DNA of 64,000 nt from Rhabditophanes sp. KR3021 (lineage: Eukaryota; Nematoda; Chromadorea; Rhabditida; Alloionematidae): positions 6,634,001-6,698,000 of the forward strand of contig CAUJLY010000003.1 in assembly GCA_963281155.1 (NCBI GenBank). Direction: 5' to 3'. The notes below the pieces were generated by a model, which saw only the letters and a list, made by a program, of their open reading frames with translations, was not told where the DNA came from and ran no database searches. Position 1 is the first letter of the stretch, and each line of letters opens with the position of its first letter. Made by a program: the position numbers and the translations under genes. This document shows, one piece after another, positions 47,562 through 60,127 of the stretch.

Positions 47562-48528
47562 TTATTGGTTCTATTTTGTATGCTTTATTATTATCATCGT
47601 AGGGTTTGTAATTTTATTTTTTAACAAACTATTCCTTTTATGTATTCTTTAAAAATGTTAGACATATATCAAGTGAAGAAATCATTTATTTTTAATCCGT
47701 ACAATAAGTTTAGATTGCCCAGGATAAGATTAATAAATGTGTATGGAAGCACTTATTAAATTTCACATTTTTTGTCGTTCAAAAGATAAAAATAACGATA
47801 CACTCGTGCTCTGCCACTTTTATGGCTACAAATTACTTACATTGCAAAACAGGAAATTTATTTATGCATCAAAAATAAAAAAGAGTAATTAATTAAGTTT
47901 CTAATATGTATGTCTAAAAATACTAAAAATTAATGGATACAACCGAGGAAATAGATTATGTTGGTTGCTCTACAAATCTGAAAAGTACTGTTTTGCTAAG
48001 TGTATATAGTGTTCAAATATAATCAAAATACGTGTAATGAAATGTTATAAGATAAATGTGACCATGGTCCGAGGACAAATAAACATTTGTAAAGATGTTT
48101 TTATGAGTTTAAAATAATTAGGTAGCACTTTTATACGTAGATTCATCTTTGCGTGCCTCTCACATTCCGACATTCAATTTTTGATTTAAAATTTCTTTTA
48201 AATTTGGCAGAAGGTGTCTAAAAGCAAAGGCTAAGGTATACCAGGGAGGCGTCTGATTAGTTTTGTTAAGAATTGTAATGTCATGACATGCTGCTTCTAT
48301 TTTTGATACAATAATTATGTTCTTGCAGAGTATTGACGTTTCGAGGTTTAAACTGTATCTTCATTTGTTATGAATACTTTCTGAACAACTTAAAAACATT
48401 TTAAACAAATAACAGATAACAACTTTTATTTTATTTAACACCATTCAAAATAACATTTAGAAATACTTAAAAATTGCTTTATTGAAACATTATGCAAACA
48501 ATAAACGATCAAAACATTGTGAAATGAA
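47562..48528. other. Intergenic between convergent genes
   Basis: 967 bp between the mucin-like stop and the stop of the Gag-like ORF. I looked for reverse-transcriptase or LTR remnants next to the Gag-like gene and saw none. Confidence 0.5.
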
Positions 48529-49932
48529 CTATAATAAATCTCTATTACCTCCATCACTTAACTCCTCAAACAAAAACAAAGTTTTATTGCTAGCATGCAC
48601 GTCCTTACTAATTGAAGGAGTTTGAAACTTTAAAGCATTAATAAAGAAATCAGTTTGTGCTTCATTCCCAATCATTATATCGATTCCGGCATTGAGGACA
48701 TGAAAGATAAGTGGTCTATTCTTGATTAGAGTATTTTCAATGGAGATACTAAGTTTGATTCGCCCTACACTTTTGTGCTTCATTCCGTTGCAAGTATTGA
48801 AGGACAGAATTTGGTTGGCGTTCAGACTGTCACGGATCATTTTCGGAAAGGTATCAAAGATTTCTTTGGACATTAAATTGCGTTCATTAGCTTTGGTGAA
48901 GATAACATTGTGTTGATTAGGAAAACTTCCAAAGGTGGCTTTGGTGTCGAATCGTTTTTGAGAGTAATAAGAGTTTGGAACATTACTAGGATTGTTGTTT
49001 GGAAAGGGTTTTGGCCTATCTTTTCTAGAATTCGGAAGGGATCTATTGTTGTGAGGGAAACTATATAGAGTATTTAAGTTTTCCATTCCACCATGAGATT
49101 GCTTGGATGGAGATTTAAAAGGCTTGTCGTTGTACTTTTCATTTTTGAAATTATTTGAATTAAAACGAGTATTCTGCCGTGGTCCTTCGTTTCTTTTGGC
49201 ACAATGTTCATCAAATGATTGGATGAAGGACGACTGCATTGTAGGAAGTTCTTCTTCTAAACCTACTTGATCAGTATTTAAATTTGGGGACGCATGGGAA
49301 TAATGAGCCTCTACAATTTCATTGACCAAGGGCGGCTTGATTTCCTCAACATCCCCAATTACTTGACTAATAACATTAAAACCTCGATCAAGTGAAACTC
49401 TGCAATCACTTTGCCCACCTTTCTCAAGAAACTTAATAATCTCCGGCCAAAATTCAGAAGCCATAATTTGAGGATCAGAGAAATTATTACCACAACTGGT
49501 CTTTGCATCTTCATTAAGCAAAGTAACCATCTTAACGCAAATAAGGACATTAAACTCACTCCCCGAAATAACCTTGGCCAAGTCAACTACTTCATCCAAA
49601 CATTTCCTCAAATCTTTAGAAGGTGGCCAAGAGGATGAGTAAAATTGCTCAATCTTCTCAATCAAGTCGACAGAAACTAAATCTTTAATGACCTTAGCTT
49701 GAGCAAAGACCAAGAGAGAATCGAAGGTTCGTTGGGAGGACGTATTATTCTTGTAGAACTCGAATTGCCAGGCATCAGGCAGAGAGTCGTAGAAGGTGTT
49801 GTATCTTTGAGTAGCATCGAGTTGGGCATTCTTTTCAGTTAAGAACCAGGTTACGAATTTGATGTAGTCACTCTTGACATCAAAATTTTTGTACTTTTGG
49901 AGGGAAAGAGATTTGGGAGCGTTGGTATCCAT
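48529..49932 (-). CDS. Intronless Gag-like protein with degenerate retropepsin-like domain
   Basis: 467 residues from ATG 49932. The first 180 residues are helical and capsid-like in character (RYNTFYDSLPDAWQFEFYKN). A long polar Asn/Ser/Pro/Lys linker follows, without a CCHC zinc knuckle. The last 140 residues show the strand pattern of an LTR-retroelement aspartic protease: VIFTKANERNLMSKEIFDTF where an active enzyme has a DTG triplet, then NTCNGMKHKSVGRIKLSISI, then FHVLNAGIDIMIGNE corresponding to the dILLGnD strand. The catalytic Asp-Thr-Gly is replaced (FTKAN), so proteolysis is not expected. No RT, integrase, LTR or primer-binding site is visible nearby, and the frame is intact. This suggests a captured host gene rather than an active element (inference). 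The ShKT gene ends 158 bp upstream. Confidence 0.6.
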   Translation of the reverse strand: MDTNAPKSLSLQKYKNFDVKSDYIKFVTWFLTEKNAQLDATQRYNTFYDSLPDAWQFEFYKNNTSSQRTFDSLLVFAQAKVIKDLVSVDLIEKIEQFYSSSWPPSKDLRKCLDEVVDLAKVISGSEFNVLICVKMVTLLNEDAKTSCGNNFSDPQIMASEFWPEIIKFLEKGGQSDCRVSLDRGFNVISQVIGDVEEIKPPLVNEIVEAHYSHASPNLNTDQVGLEEELPTMQSSFIQSFDEHCAKRNEGPRQNTRFNSNNFKNEKYNDKPFKSPSKQSHGGMENLNTLYSFPHNNRSLPNSRKDRPKPFPNNNPSNVPNSYYSQKRFDTKATFGSFPNQHNVIFTKANERNLMSKEIFDTFPKMIRDSLNANQILSFNTCNGMKHKSVGRIKLSISIENTLIKNRPLIFHVLNAGIDIMIGNEAQTDFFINALKFQTPSISKDVHASNKTLFLFEELSDGGNRDLL

Positions 49933-50090
49933 GGCAAATTATTTGGAAGCAATGGCGATTGTAATTAAAGGAATAAAATGAGACGTAACGGTGGTGAGGT
50001 GGAAAAGGGTGTCTTTTAGTAGAAGATAATATTCAAATTATATTACAAGTAAAAAAGTGTGTGTTTATATGTTTTATTTAATATTCTAAT

Positions 50091-50568
50091 TCAACCGATC
50101 GGTGTGTCAACATCTTCGTCTCCATTTGCAGCATCGTAATCATAATCTTCAGGACGACACACTTGACAAGTCGCTTTACTGAAAAAAGTTTATTTATTCA
50201 CCACAGACAATTAACTAACCAATTTTGTCTCAAATCGCAGTAATTCATATTATCACAATATTGCTCATACAAAGCACAATCTAAACATTCATCCTCACAC
50301 CCATCACAACAATAACCACTAACACACATGTAACCAGCAGGGCATTCCACTTCAACAATTAATTAACTAAATTCTAACTGAACTTACTTCCAACACAAGC
50401 TAAAAGGTAATGAATGAAAATCGGCATCCAATATCAAAACTTACGTCCAATAGGATTCCTTCCTGATCTACACCCACAAAAGGACTGCCTTTGACTAGAA
50501 AAAGCACAAAAGTTATAGCTCCATCCCCAAGCAATAAAATTAATAAAAATAAACTTAAAAAATAACAT
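50091..50568 (-). CDS. Small secreted Cys-rich protein with ShKT-like domain
   Basis: Four exons can be joined in one frame on the minus strand: ATG 50568 to a donor near 50443, a tiny exon near 50389-50403, a main exon near 50219-50352, and a last exon near 50091-50180. The product has a hydrophobic leader (MLFFKFIFINFIAWGWS), a short Cys-containing segment (FCGCRSGRNPIG), an EB-like piece (ECPAGYMCVSGYCCDGCEDE) and a C-terminal six-cysteine ShKT pattern (DCALYEQYC, NYCDLRQNC, KATCQVC). The protein ends in an acidic tail (DYDYDAANGDEDVD). ShKT domains are abundant in nematode secreted proteins and enzymes; by itself the domain does not imply toxicity. The tiny exon makes the N-terminal half less certain than the C-terminal half. 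Confidence 0.65.
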
Positions 50569-50941
50569 CTCGAAATTCTAACCAAGACTTTTCCAAATCT
50601 CAGATTTAAATACCATCCATTTCCTTACACCCATATCAAATACCAATCCCAACAAACTTTCAAGATGTAACAAAAACCTTTCTTGCACCTAGATAGTCAC
50701 AAAAAGTTTTTGTTTAAGTTGAAACTATATACACTACACTTTAAATATACTTAACACTGCAATAAACGATATTTATATGTACAATTTTATTTCTAGAAAA
50801 TATACTCGGTAATAATAATGTATTTAGACTTTTGTTGCAAAGGGACAACTAATAATTGAGTAAAGGGAAGAGAGAGAATATACGTGAGTATATATTAGTG
50901 GACAAATTATATAGAATTGATTATGTATTGTGGGTAGATAA
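50569..50941. other. Intergenic, same-strand gap
   Basis: 373 bp between the tomosyn stop and the ShKT start. The distance fits a nematode operon, but no clear trans-splice acceptor was found, so this stays unproven. Confidence 0.4.
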
Positions 50942-53900
50942 TTATAATTGGTACCATTTTTTCTTCTCATACTTTTCAACAAGTTTATTAGCATTGCTGG
51001 CAAATCCTTGGGCGTTGTTACGAAGGTTTTCAGTCGTGTCTACTACGGCATTTAGTTTTTCACCTCTTTCATTCAAGTTCTGAAAAGTAATTAATGTTTA
51101 GTTAATTAATATATTGACTTACTTGAATAGCCATCGCCGCCGCCTGTCCCGCAGAAATACCTCTAGATTGGGCATGCTCCATGTTAGTCAAAGTAGGATT
51201 TGTGATGGTTCTGGCCACAGATTTCATCGTGGTCCCGGCAACTCCGCTTTTTTGGTTTTCTCTAAAGATACTTTCCAATTCATTTGAATCTTTGACATTA
51301 GAACCACTAAACAAAGTAGTGACCCCTTTCAAAAAAGAAGCCTTTGGCGCTTCAGGCATATCAACTGGTACAAAAATTTCTCCCGAACATTGTGCGATCT
51401 GAGTAGCCATTTCTTTGTCAACAGTAAACTTTTGCAATTCACTCGGAGTAACCATGTAAACTCCCAAGCCATGATCAGAAAAGCAGGATTTAGAAATCAT
51501 TGGATCATCTAATTCAACTGACTTAGGGAACAATTGGCTTCTAAAAAGCAATTTCAAACTTGGTAACGACAAAACCACAATTTCTCCTGCCTCATTCAAA
51601 ATCAACAAAGCTGGATATCCGCTAATATGCGTAACCTGTACCTTAACAAAATTCCTATCGGGCTTGTAAGAAAAGATTGTAGAACAAGAAGGCAAACCAA
51701 TAACCTTAGCATGTGATTCCGAAACAAGAATAGCAATCTGGCTAATCTCATCCATTCCTCCACACCCCGAATCCGTCGACGCAGACAAGGTAGGTGACAG
51801 CGAAACCTTTGTCTTAACTTTATTTTGATTCAACTTCGGGCTTTCCTTCCCAACTTCCTTATGATTCTCAGTAGGTCCATCCAATATCCGAAAATTGTCA
51901 TCCATGAAAGCACTGAACAAAAATTCGCCTTTTAACTTCTGTCCACAAATGACATTTGTAAAATGGACTTGGTTGGTGAGGCGATCTGGTGGTACATTCA
52001 ATGCGAAGGCTAAGCAGGTTCCGGAGGTGGTTCCTACCCACAAGGTTGGCACTAATTTGGTTAGGGATTTTGGGGCTGGGGTTGATATAAAGTTGAGGAA
52101 TGATATAGTTTCGTAGAGGGACAGTTTTTCGAGGGACGACGATAGACTGGGAGAGTCTTGGGCTGTTAGATTTGAAGAGGATCCGTTGTTTGCGTTGATG
52201 GTTTCTCCTGAAAATGTTATTAATAATCATATGTTGTTTAGACAAAAGGAGTAGGTAGGTGGCATGCAGTGGTTGGATGTTATTTTTTTCAACACTCATA
52301 AACAAAGGATTCCTTTGGAGGAAAAATGAACGGTAGTTAACAAAAAAGGGGCTTAATTCGTAGTTGTTTGTTCATTTTTATTTGGTCCTGAAATACCCTT
52401 ACCATTCATCTGATCTCCATTATTTCCGGTCAAATTGGCGACTGCTTCAGCTGCCATGGATTGAGCTCTTGCTAGCATAGGTCTCTTTTCATAACCTCTA
52501 GATCTAATATCAGTATTTAGCCTAGTAAAATGGTTAAATTTGGACGTCGTTCCATGGAGACTTCTACTACTTGATGGCGCGGATATTGTTGAATGCAAAC
52601 CCTAAAAAGTGGTGAGTCTTGCAAAAAGAGTGGTAGGCATAGCATTTTGTTATGAATATATTTTTCCTTGTTGATAGAAAGGTGTTAAAACAAAACATAA
52701 ACAAAAGACAAACAAAAAGAATAGACTAGAGAAGATAAGCAGACGTATAAGCAACAAAAGGAGCAGGATGATGTGACGCAAAAAAACTAACCACAATTGT
52801 ACAAATTGGAGTCTGATAAATCAAGGTGTGAACCATTTGGAGTACCAAAACCAGAACTACGCCCAGTCTTGATGTAGGCTTTTTCATTTGCGGTGGATTT
52901 GGTCTTTCGGAAGGACACTTTATCGGTCAGGCGACGAACTATACTTGAGGCTGTTCCTAAACTGGTCTGAGACTTAATGAGAGGTGGGTGAGGGCTAGGG
53001 ATAGGAATTGGTTCGGTTGGAGGATCTTTGGTGGTTGTTGGAGTTTCGATTGAATCTGCTCCTCGATAAAATGAATGATTTCGGCGAGGGCCTGACATCA
53101 TCTCTTTATCATCAAATGATATCATGTTTCTTTGAGATTGGAGGATTTTCGAACGGGATTCACGACTAGCAAAGGCACTTGATGCGATTGCAGACTTTGT
53201 TTGGCCTATAGTTGGAGATGTTTCGGCAGTTGGGGAAGGTGTTTTTTGGGAAAAGTCAAAAGAAACAAATGGAACAGATAACATGGATTCTCTTCTCCTT
53301 CCATTATTGTTATTATTAACGATTGGAAACTTAGGAGAAACCAATGAATCTGGCCTAGCAATTTTTGCCTCAAGAGCCTCTTCCTTTGGGACATGCACCG
53401 TCATCTTCCTTTCAATTCGCCGTTTAGCCGAACTAGCTATTTCAGATGTTCTCCTTTTTAACATTCCAACGATGCCCGAAGTAGGAGAAACAGTAGAAGA
53501 GATGGAAGGTCTGTCAGTTCGATTAGTGGCAATACTACAACTCAGATAACCTTCAGAAGATATTGAATTGTTTGGCAAATCACAATACTATAAAAAAGGT
53601 TACAAGACAATAGTGACAGGTTTTGAATATATAAATATAATAATATCACATAGAAAAAAGGGTAATCTTTGGTTTAATAGTTTTTGTTAAAAACCAATAT
53701 TTAATGTTAAAAAAGTTGTTATGTTTAAAGTTAAAAAAGTTATTATACTAAATATTCAAAAGTTATTATACGTAATATTTTGTTAGGGGACTAAATTTAA
53801 AATAAAAATTGTTAATATTAAAAGTACGAGAAAGAGTTAGTAAAAAAGAAAAAGGGATTTTTGAATAATTTTTGTAGCCTTACTTTGATGAATTTAGACT

Positions 53901-56140
53901 TAGCTAAGAAGTTTTGTTCCTAAAATTGGTTTTGCTTGAGTCATTAACATTTAAAGTGCATAGTAATTTTAGTGTGTAATCCAGCGACATATAAATCGGT
54001 ACGACAAAAGCGTAATATCAAAACAAACAATAATAATACATTATTATTCTTTTGAACGTTAATATTTTGAATAAAAAACTTACCTCTTGTGGAGATGAAT
54101 CATCGTTATTGGCACATAATTTGGAGATTGATGGATCTAGTGAATATAATTCGGCTACAGTGCAAGAGAAAATCAAAGTACAATTGAAGATATCAATTAA
54201 TATTAGGTCATTGATAGTTGCTATTGCTATTATTCCATAAGCTGAGTTTAAAGTCATAGCGGGAATTAATTTTTTGTTGGAATTTGATGTTAGGTGGGGA
54301 GCAGTTATTAGGGCTACCAGTTCTGGTTGGAACCCAGGAGACCTTTTGATAGCACCTCCGCGAACTTTTAGGGGGTGGCTTTCTGCTTGTGGGACTCCGT
54401 CTGAAGTGACGGAAGAAGTTCTGGAGGGATTATTTCTGTTGCAGCCATTTGAAGGAGAGTCCCCGTTGTTTGGATTTGGGGAGGATGGTACTGTTAGAGC
54501 GTCTGAACATGATTCAGGTGAATAAACATTGATGACAGCTACATCATTGCAAGTTTCGACTTTACTAAATCTGAATAAAGTAACTTGGCCGGATGAACCA
54601 GCAACTAATAGTAATCTAGATTCTAGACACAATTCAATTCCTTGGACAGCGAATGGATTTCGCATATAGTCAGGTAAATGAGCAAAAGGAACTTCTGTTT
54701 CCAATCTTTCGAAATGTCTTCCTGTTTTTAATTTATTCAGTAAAGTCAAATGTTCTCCCGAAGACTGCCATAGCTTAATGGAGCCATCTTCATGTCCAGT
54801 CAGTAAAAGCTCTTGATTACTCGTAGCACATTCTCTATCTGCTCCTCCAATCAAAGGCCATTGGTTTGGACTGATCCGACTGTTGGGAACTTTTTGTTTC
54901 CTACCAACTATTGTTAAGGCTCCTATTAAATCAATGGGGCAATCACTGAAATATCGCAAAAAGGTAACAGGCGATTCACTAATATCTGTTGGATGTGGGT
55001 TTTCATAACTAGGGAATCCATTGACAGTCATATCTAATATAATTAATTCCTGTTTCATCAACACAGCCAAAGAAGGCGCTAGTTGCTGTATGTTTGAATA
55101 AGGACTTGGCATTAATGGGCAAATATCAATAATAGGAAAGTCTAATTCCAAGACAGTCAAACTTCCTTTGGGTTTGACGACAGTAATAGCAGGTGACGCA
55201 CCTTCCTCCAACCCCATTCCGCCAGCAAAAATAACCATATCACTAGCACTTCCTTGTTGCCAATGCAAATGCGTAACACCTCGGCATTTCTTTTCTCTTG
55301 GATAAATAATCTTTTCAGGTTCAGTAGTCTTTTTAATATTCCATATCACTAAACTTCCATCATTGCACCCACACATAAATTGTTTTCCATCAACATGCCA
55401 AGAAACTGTCCGCATTTGAACGACATTTTTAAATCTATTCGTTTCCTTTGTTATCAAATTCCACAACACCACATACCCATTCTCAAAGCCCATCAACAGT
55501 TTGGTAGGATCAATTGGACAGACTGACAAACTTCTTACAGCACCCGGATGAGTTCGGCAGGACACATCTATCGACTTGTTCCAACGAATTGAGTACGGTG
55601 ACATCTTGAAATCAGCAACACAAACAACATATACATTTCCTCTTTCAGTTCCGACATAAAGCCATTTAGAAGCTACAGGCAACTCGATACACGTAATTTT
55701 TTCCTTTGCCATCTGAAGAGAATGAACTATGTCAGGAATCTTTTGCCGATAATTCCACAGATGTATCATATCATCTCTAGTTGCCGTAATCAAACCACCT
55801 TCATTGATAAGAAATGCAATATGAGTTACAGCTGCGAGAGTCTCGTGCTTCAAATGATAGTCAACTCCCGCATTACCTAGCAAACGAATAGATCCATTTC
55901 CTGAGCCAATGGCTAGTAGTTTTTGGACTGGGTCATATGCTAAGCAGCAGGGATTATCTGGAAAGCCATGGCGCACAATCTAAAAAGAGTAAATTAATTT
56001 GTATTCGTGATCGGAATAATTACCTTTGATAAAACAACATGGTCTGCACATATCTTTTCATTTACTTCTATGTCTATTTTTGGGTGATGTGAACGGAAAC
56101 CGTCAAGTGCGTTTGTGAGCTTCTTCTTGTATTTGTCCAT
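50942..56140 (-). CDS. tom-1: Tomosyn (STXBP5 family)
   Basis: Minus-strand exons 56024-56140, 54084-55979, 52403-52601, 51123-52207 and 50942-51079 join in frame to 1,144 residues, close to the 1,151 of human STXBP5. The cassette 52792-53587 is treated separately. The N-terminal two thirds are WD40 repeats of the Lgl/tomosyn type (AYDPVQKLLAIGSGNGSIRL, SIRWNKSIDVSCRTHPGAV, MRTVSWHVDGKQFMCG). A second WD-rich half includes LVPTLWVGTTSGTCLAFAL. The C-terminus is an R-SNARE motif with the zero-layer Arg in NLNERGEKLNAVVD and the terminal EKKKWYQL. Tomosyn forms non-fusogenic complexes with syntaxin and SNAP-25 and inhibits vesicle priming. ATG 56140 gives MDKYKKKLTNALDGFRSHHP, the family start. 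The loop between the WD halves is the usual site of isoform variation. Confidence 0.95.
52792..53587 (-). other. Tomosyn cassette exon that breaks the reading frame
   Basis: An open frame with a good acceptor (TTTTTATAG) continues tomosyn exon 2 in phase 0 (CDLPNNSISSEGYLSCSIAT...), rich in Ser, Pro and basic residues like the tomosyn linker. It ends ...DLSDSNLYNCG followed by TAG. Its only plausible donor (TGTG/GTTAGT) leaves phase 1, but the next exon at 52601 must start in phase 0 because TAG precedes it in that frame. Exon 2 joins that next exon directly in frame. Inclusion would therefore end translation before the R-SNARE unless an unseen microexon restores phase. Confidence 0.55.
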
Positions 56141-59100
56141 GCTGCAAATAAAAATACACCATTATTCAATCAAACAACCTAATAAACAAAAAAACGTGGC
56201 TTTGCTATCGCAAAAACAATCAAGTACAAATCAAAATGCGATACAATACACCTTTATCTAAGAAGTTGGTTGATAAGTTTAAAGGTAAAAGAACATGAAA
56301 GGGAACAAAATGCGATGGGGACAAAGTTTGTTTGATAAAGTAATAAAGTCATGTTTAATCATTCACAAATTGACATCAAAAAATGCTTTGAATTGTTTTC
56401 ATTATGTATGTAAGAAATTAAATAAATCTAAGGTTCAGTTGTCAGTGATTAATCCGTTACTTGGATTAATTAATTGTTCTTTGAGCAATAATTTTTAAAA
56501 AGGAGGAAATTGGTGAGGTCGGAAATAGTTTCTGTTTTTTAGGTCGAGTTTGATGGTAGAAAATAATTCAAAATATAAATTTGAACTTTTGTGGTTTGCC
56601 TATACGCGTGACACCTTTTATTTTCCAATTTTATCATGCTTTTTGTGGTTTAGTTAGGCAACCAAAATAATTCCAAAGCGACAAAAAGAAACTTTTAAAA
56701 GTTGTTAATATATCCACTTTCAAAGTTTGTTCCTTAATGTTGCATTATCTTTTTGTTTTAAAATACGTCGCAACCATCAACTTTTTATTACAATTTAAAG
56801 AGAATATGCTTGGCTAAAAAAAGGAATTTTAAAGTATGTTGCATATTTATTTGTTGTTTAATAGATGTAAACAATAAAAAGCTTGTGATGGCATCAAGTT
56901 TATGTGATATAAAAAGTTTGGACAAACATATGTACACACAAACCATATAAATAAATAAAAATATCGCCACTTATCATGACAAAAACTTTCAATGGGAGAT
57001 ACAGAAGGCAAATGAATATGGTGATAGCAGCTGTTAAGGCAAATAAAGGGGACAAATGTTTATATACTTGTTATTATATGGTATACATTTCCTTCTTTTC
57101 TTTTTTTATCAATATTGTATATCAGTTGTTGCGCATAAATTGCAATCGATTATTCTTTAACATTATAATGATGAACAATTGAGTAAACTTAATGACAATG
57201 AAATGAATTTAAATTGTAGAGGAGAGATTAATTTAGGTTTTCTAAAAAATCGGTACTACTATTTGGTTAGGATCAGAATATAATTAGGTAGGTGTGTATT
57301 AAAATAGGACTTTGTGAACACTTCTATTCAATAGCAAGTATGCATGTAGCACCAAAAATAGATCACCATCAGTGTGACCAGATACGTAACAAAACTAGGA
57401 AATCCCCGCATTTTCTTCTTGAAAAAGATGAACCATACAAAATATATAGCAGTTGGCCATATCATTAAAAAGCACCACCAAAATACTAGTATAATACTAC
57501 GACACCACAATATATGTACATTTATACATAATCCATCCTTTGAGGCTTGAGAAAGGAAGAAAAAGTTTTGGTTATTTTTTTTGGCAACATCAAAATATAT
57601 ATATAATACAGTTTAGTAAAAAGTCGTGGGATAAATTGGAAAAAAGATCGAAAAGATTCGGACTATTTGAGGGAATGGTAAGTTCACTTAAGAATAGTCT
57701 TCAAGGACTTAATGAACGAGTGCCAGTTTTTATATGCATATCTAAAATGATATATATGAACATATATATTCATTCATTTTTTCTCCAAATAAACATCTAC
57801 ACCACGAAGAGGATGAATTGTATGTAGATAATAAAAAAGTATAAAGAAAGAAGGAAAGACAAAAAAGATAAAATTAGTAAACAAAAATTAGTCCTGGTCG
57901 TGAGAAACTTTTTGTCTATATCGCTAGTTGGAAAATAAAAGAAGTTACGTTTTGTGTGCAATTTAGGGAAAAGATATATAATTTAATGAGAAGAAAAATG
58001 AAAGTTAGCTCATATTATTAAGCTGTTTGGTTTTGGGAAAGATTAACAATTAATCAGAACCTCACAATCAGTCCCAAATATGTACCGCTATGTGCGTTAG
58101 TTTCGTCAAGTTCCCTCAACAATTCAATTTTAGAAAATGCTATGGCATTAAAAAGCAAAAAACAACAATACACATATGTATAAATATATGAATATATGTA
58201 TAGTTGATGGCTCCCAATCTTTGCCTGTCAACATTTGATATTTAATTTGTGTGTAGTAACAAATTTTATAAATTTTACAACATATCTTTTAATGTCCTAA
58301 TAAGCAGATTAAGCATTTATTTTGCAAATAGAGAAAAATATTGAAATCTAACATGAACTTAAATGGCATGTAATTATTAAATGTGATATAATTTGTATCA
58401 ATTAATGGCTATGTACCTTGGCGACAAATAATTGCCTCTTCGATTCTACTAAAAAGACTATTTATAGGGATAAAAGTACGTTTAATAATTTCATTTTAAT
58501 GTGTTCTGTAACACTTTAGACATTTTAACACCAAAAAACCGTAAAAACAATTAAAAAGTAATAAATTTGATCTTAACGTTTGTGAATAAACGTGTTTAGT
58601 CAAATGATACTTTTATATTTGAAGAAAAATATTTTCATTACCAAATGTTTGCTACGAAAATAGTATAGCAGGATACTAATGCTCTTCATTCGGGATTTGA
58701 TGTTTAATAAGGAAGACACAACATCCATTTTAATTTGATGAACAAACGGAAGGAAAATATAGGCGCGAGATATTATCAACGAAGGAAATGTAGTTTATAT
58801 GAAGATTAATTTTGCAAAATTTAGTTTATTTAATAGCATCGAAATTGACAAAAAAAGAGATCATTAAACTATTATTTTTGGTAATGCGAAGGTAATCACC
58901 ACGGTTAACATTCGTAGGGACAATCACTTGCTAGGGATAATGACAATTATTATTAATATTTTGTTATCACCACAATATTCTATAGAGGAATGTCTTTCAC
59001 TAACAATGACGAAGATAGTAATGGTCTACAAAAAATATTTTTTGTTATCAAATAAATATATTCTCCATTACATCAACAAAAAAGAGAATGATAGATGCAA

Positions 59101-59807
59101 TAATTTTGATTAATTCAAATCTATTATACTTAAGCTTGATTGACAAAATAAAATGAACTTCAAATTGTCATTCGAAATAAAGACATAACAATAACACTAC
59201 ATATTAAAAAACCTTGATGTAATTTGGTTCTAAATTACATTTTACAAAACATACATTTCACAATTTACAAAAAACGAAGAACATCTTATTTGGGCAATTT
59301 AAGTTACGAAAAAGAATAGGAGCTTAATATATAGGATATATATAAAAATAACAAAGTTGTCTGATTTGACTTTAACAAACAATCTTCTTTTTTTCCAAAA
59401 TAAATTTATAACTTGGAATTGAGAAAATAACCATTTACTTTGATAATTGAAAGGCTCTCTAATACACTTTTTTGGTATTTTTAGGATTGTTGTTAAGTTG
59501 AATGGAAACTTTGAAATTAATTTGTATTTAATGGCGTGGGGACAAATTATTCCCTTGAATAGAGGAACTAAACCTATTTACACAAGTTATCCTACTTAAA
59601 CAAATTATCTCCAAACCTATTTAAAAAGTTATCTCCAAAATGGGAAAAAGAAGGATGTTGATGGTGGTGGGGAAAAAAGTATCTATCTTTTTGTCAATTT
59701 AAATTTACTGATAAAAAGTATATGATTAAAACAAAAGTTACTTACAAAATGTTTGTATTAAGGGGTAAGTGAAATGGATGCCGTCATCATCATTCACCAA
59801 CAACATA

Positions 59808-59864
59808 CTGCTACCACCACAAAACTACTGGAAGAGAAGTCCAGTAGTGGTGTGATGGTGCTAG
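59808..59864 (+). ncRNA. Candidate pre-miRNA-like hairpin
   Basis: The arms 59808-59832 and 59840-59864 pair around a 7-nt loop AGAGAAG. Pairing starts with nine perfect pairs (ACTACTGGA with TCCAGTAGT), then a 2-nt mismatch, four pairs, one mismatch, four pairs and a G-U-flanked end, so about 21 of 25 positions pair. It lies in a gene-poor region. Expression is unknown; the opposite strand would fold less well because the G-U pairs become A-C. Confidence 0.4.
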
Positions 59865-60060
59865 GGGAAAGGGCTTTGGTGGGTTTGGGATGGTAGTACA
59901 TAAATAAAGTAAGAAGCCCATTTGCTTCAACTAGATAATGTTTCCATCAAAAAGGAGGAGATGATAATTTGTTAGTAATTTGTTAAAATGGCACAACAGT
60001 TTAAAATATACAGATATTAAAATATTAGGTTTGATGGTGTGTGTCCTGAATGAATTTAAC

Positions 60061-60127
60061 TTTGTATCAATTTATATTATTTCAATTATTTTTATCAATT
60101 ATGTTATTTTGTATCAATTTATATTAT
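60061..60127. repeat. 20-bp direct repeat
   Basis: TTTGTATCAATTTATATTAT occurs at 60061-60080 and again at 60108-60127, separated by 27 bp of similar AT-rich sequence. Probably a local duplication. Confidence 0.6.

Noticed and set aside
57328..57510. Hydrophobic minus-strand open frame with two possible spans
   Set aside because: It does not begin with ATG, has no homologous pattern and no convincing neighbouring exons; AT-rich DNA often encodes hydrophobic runs.
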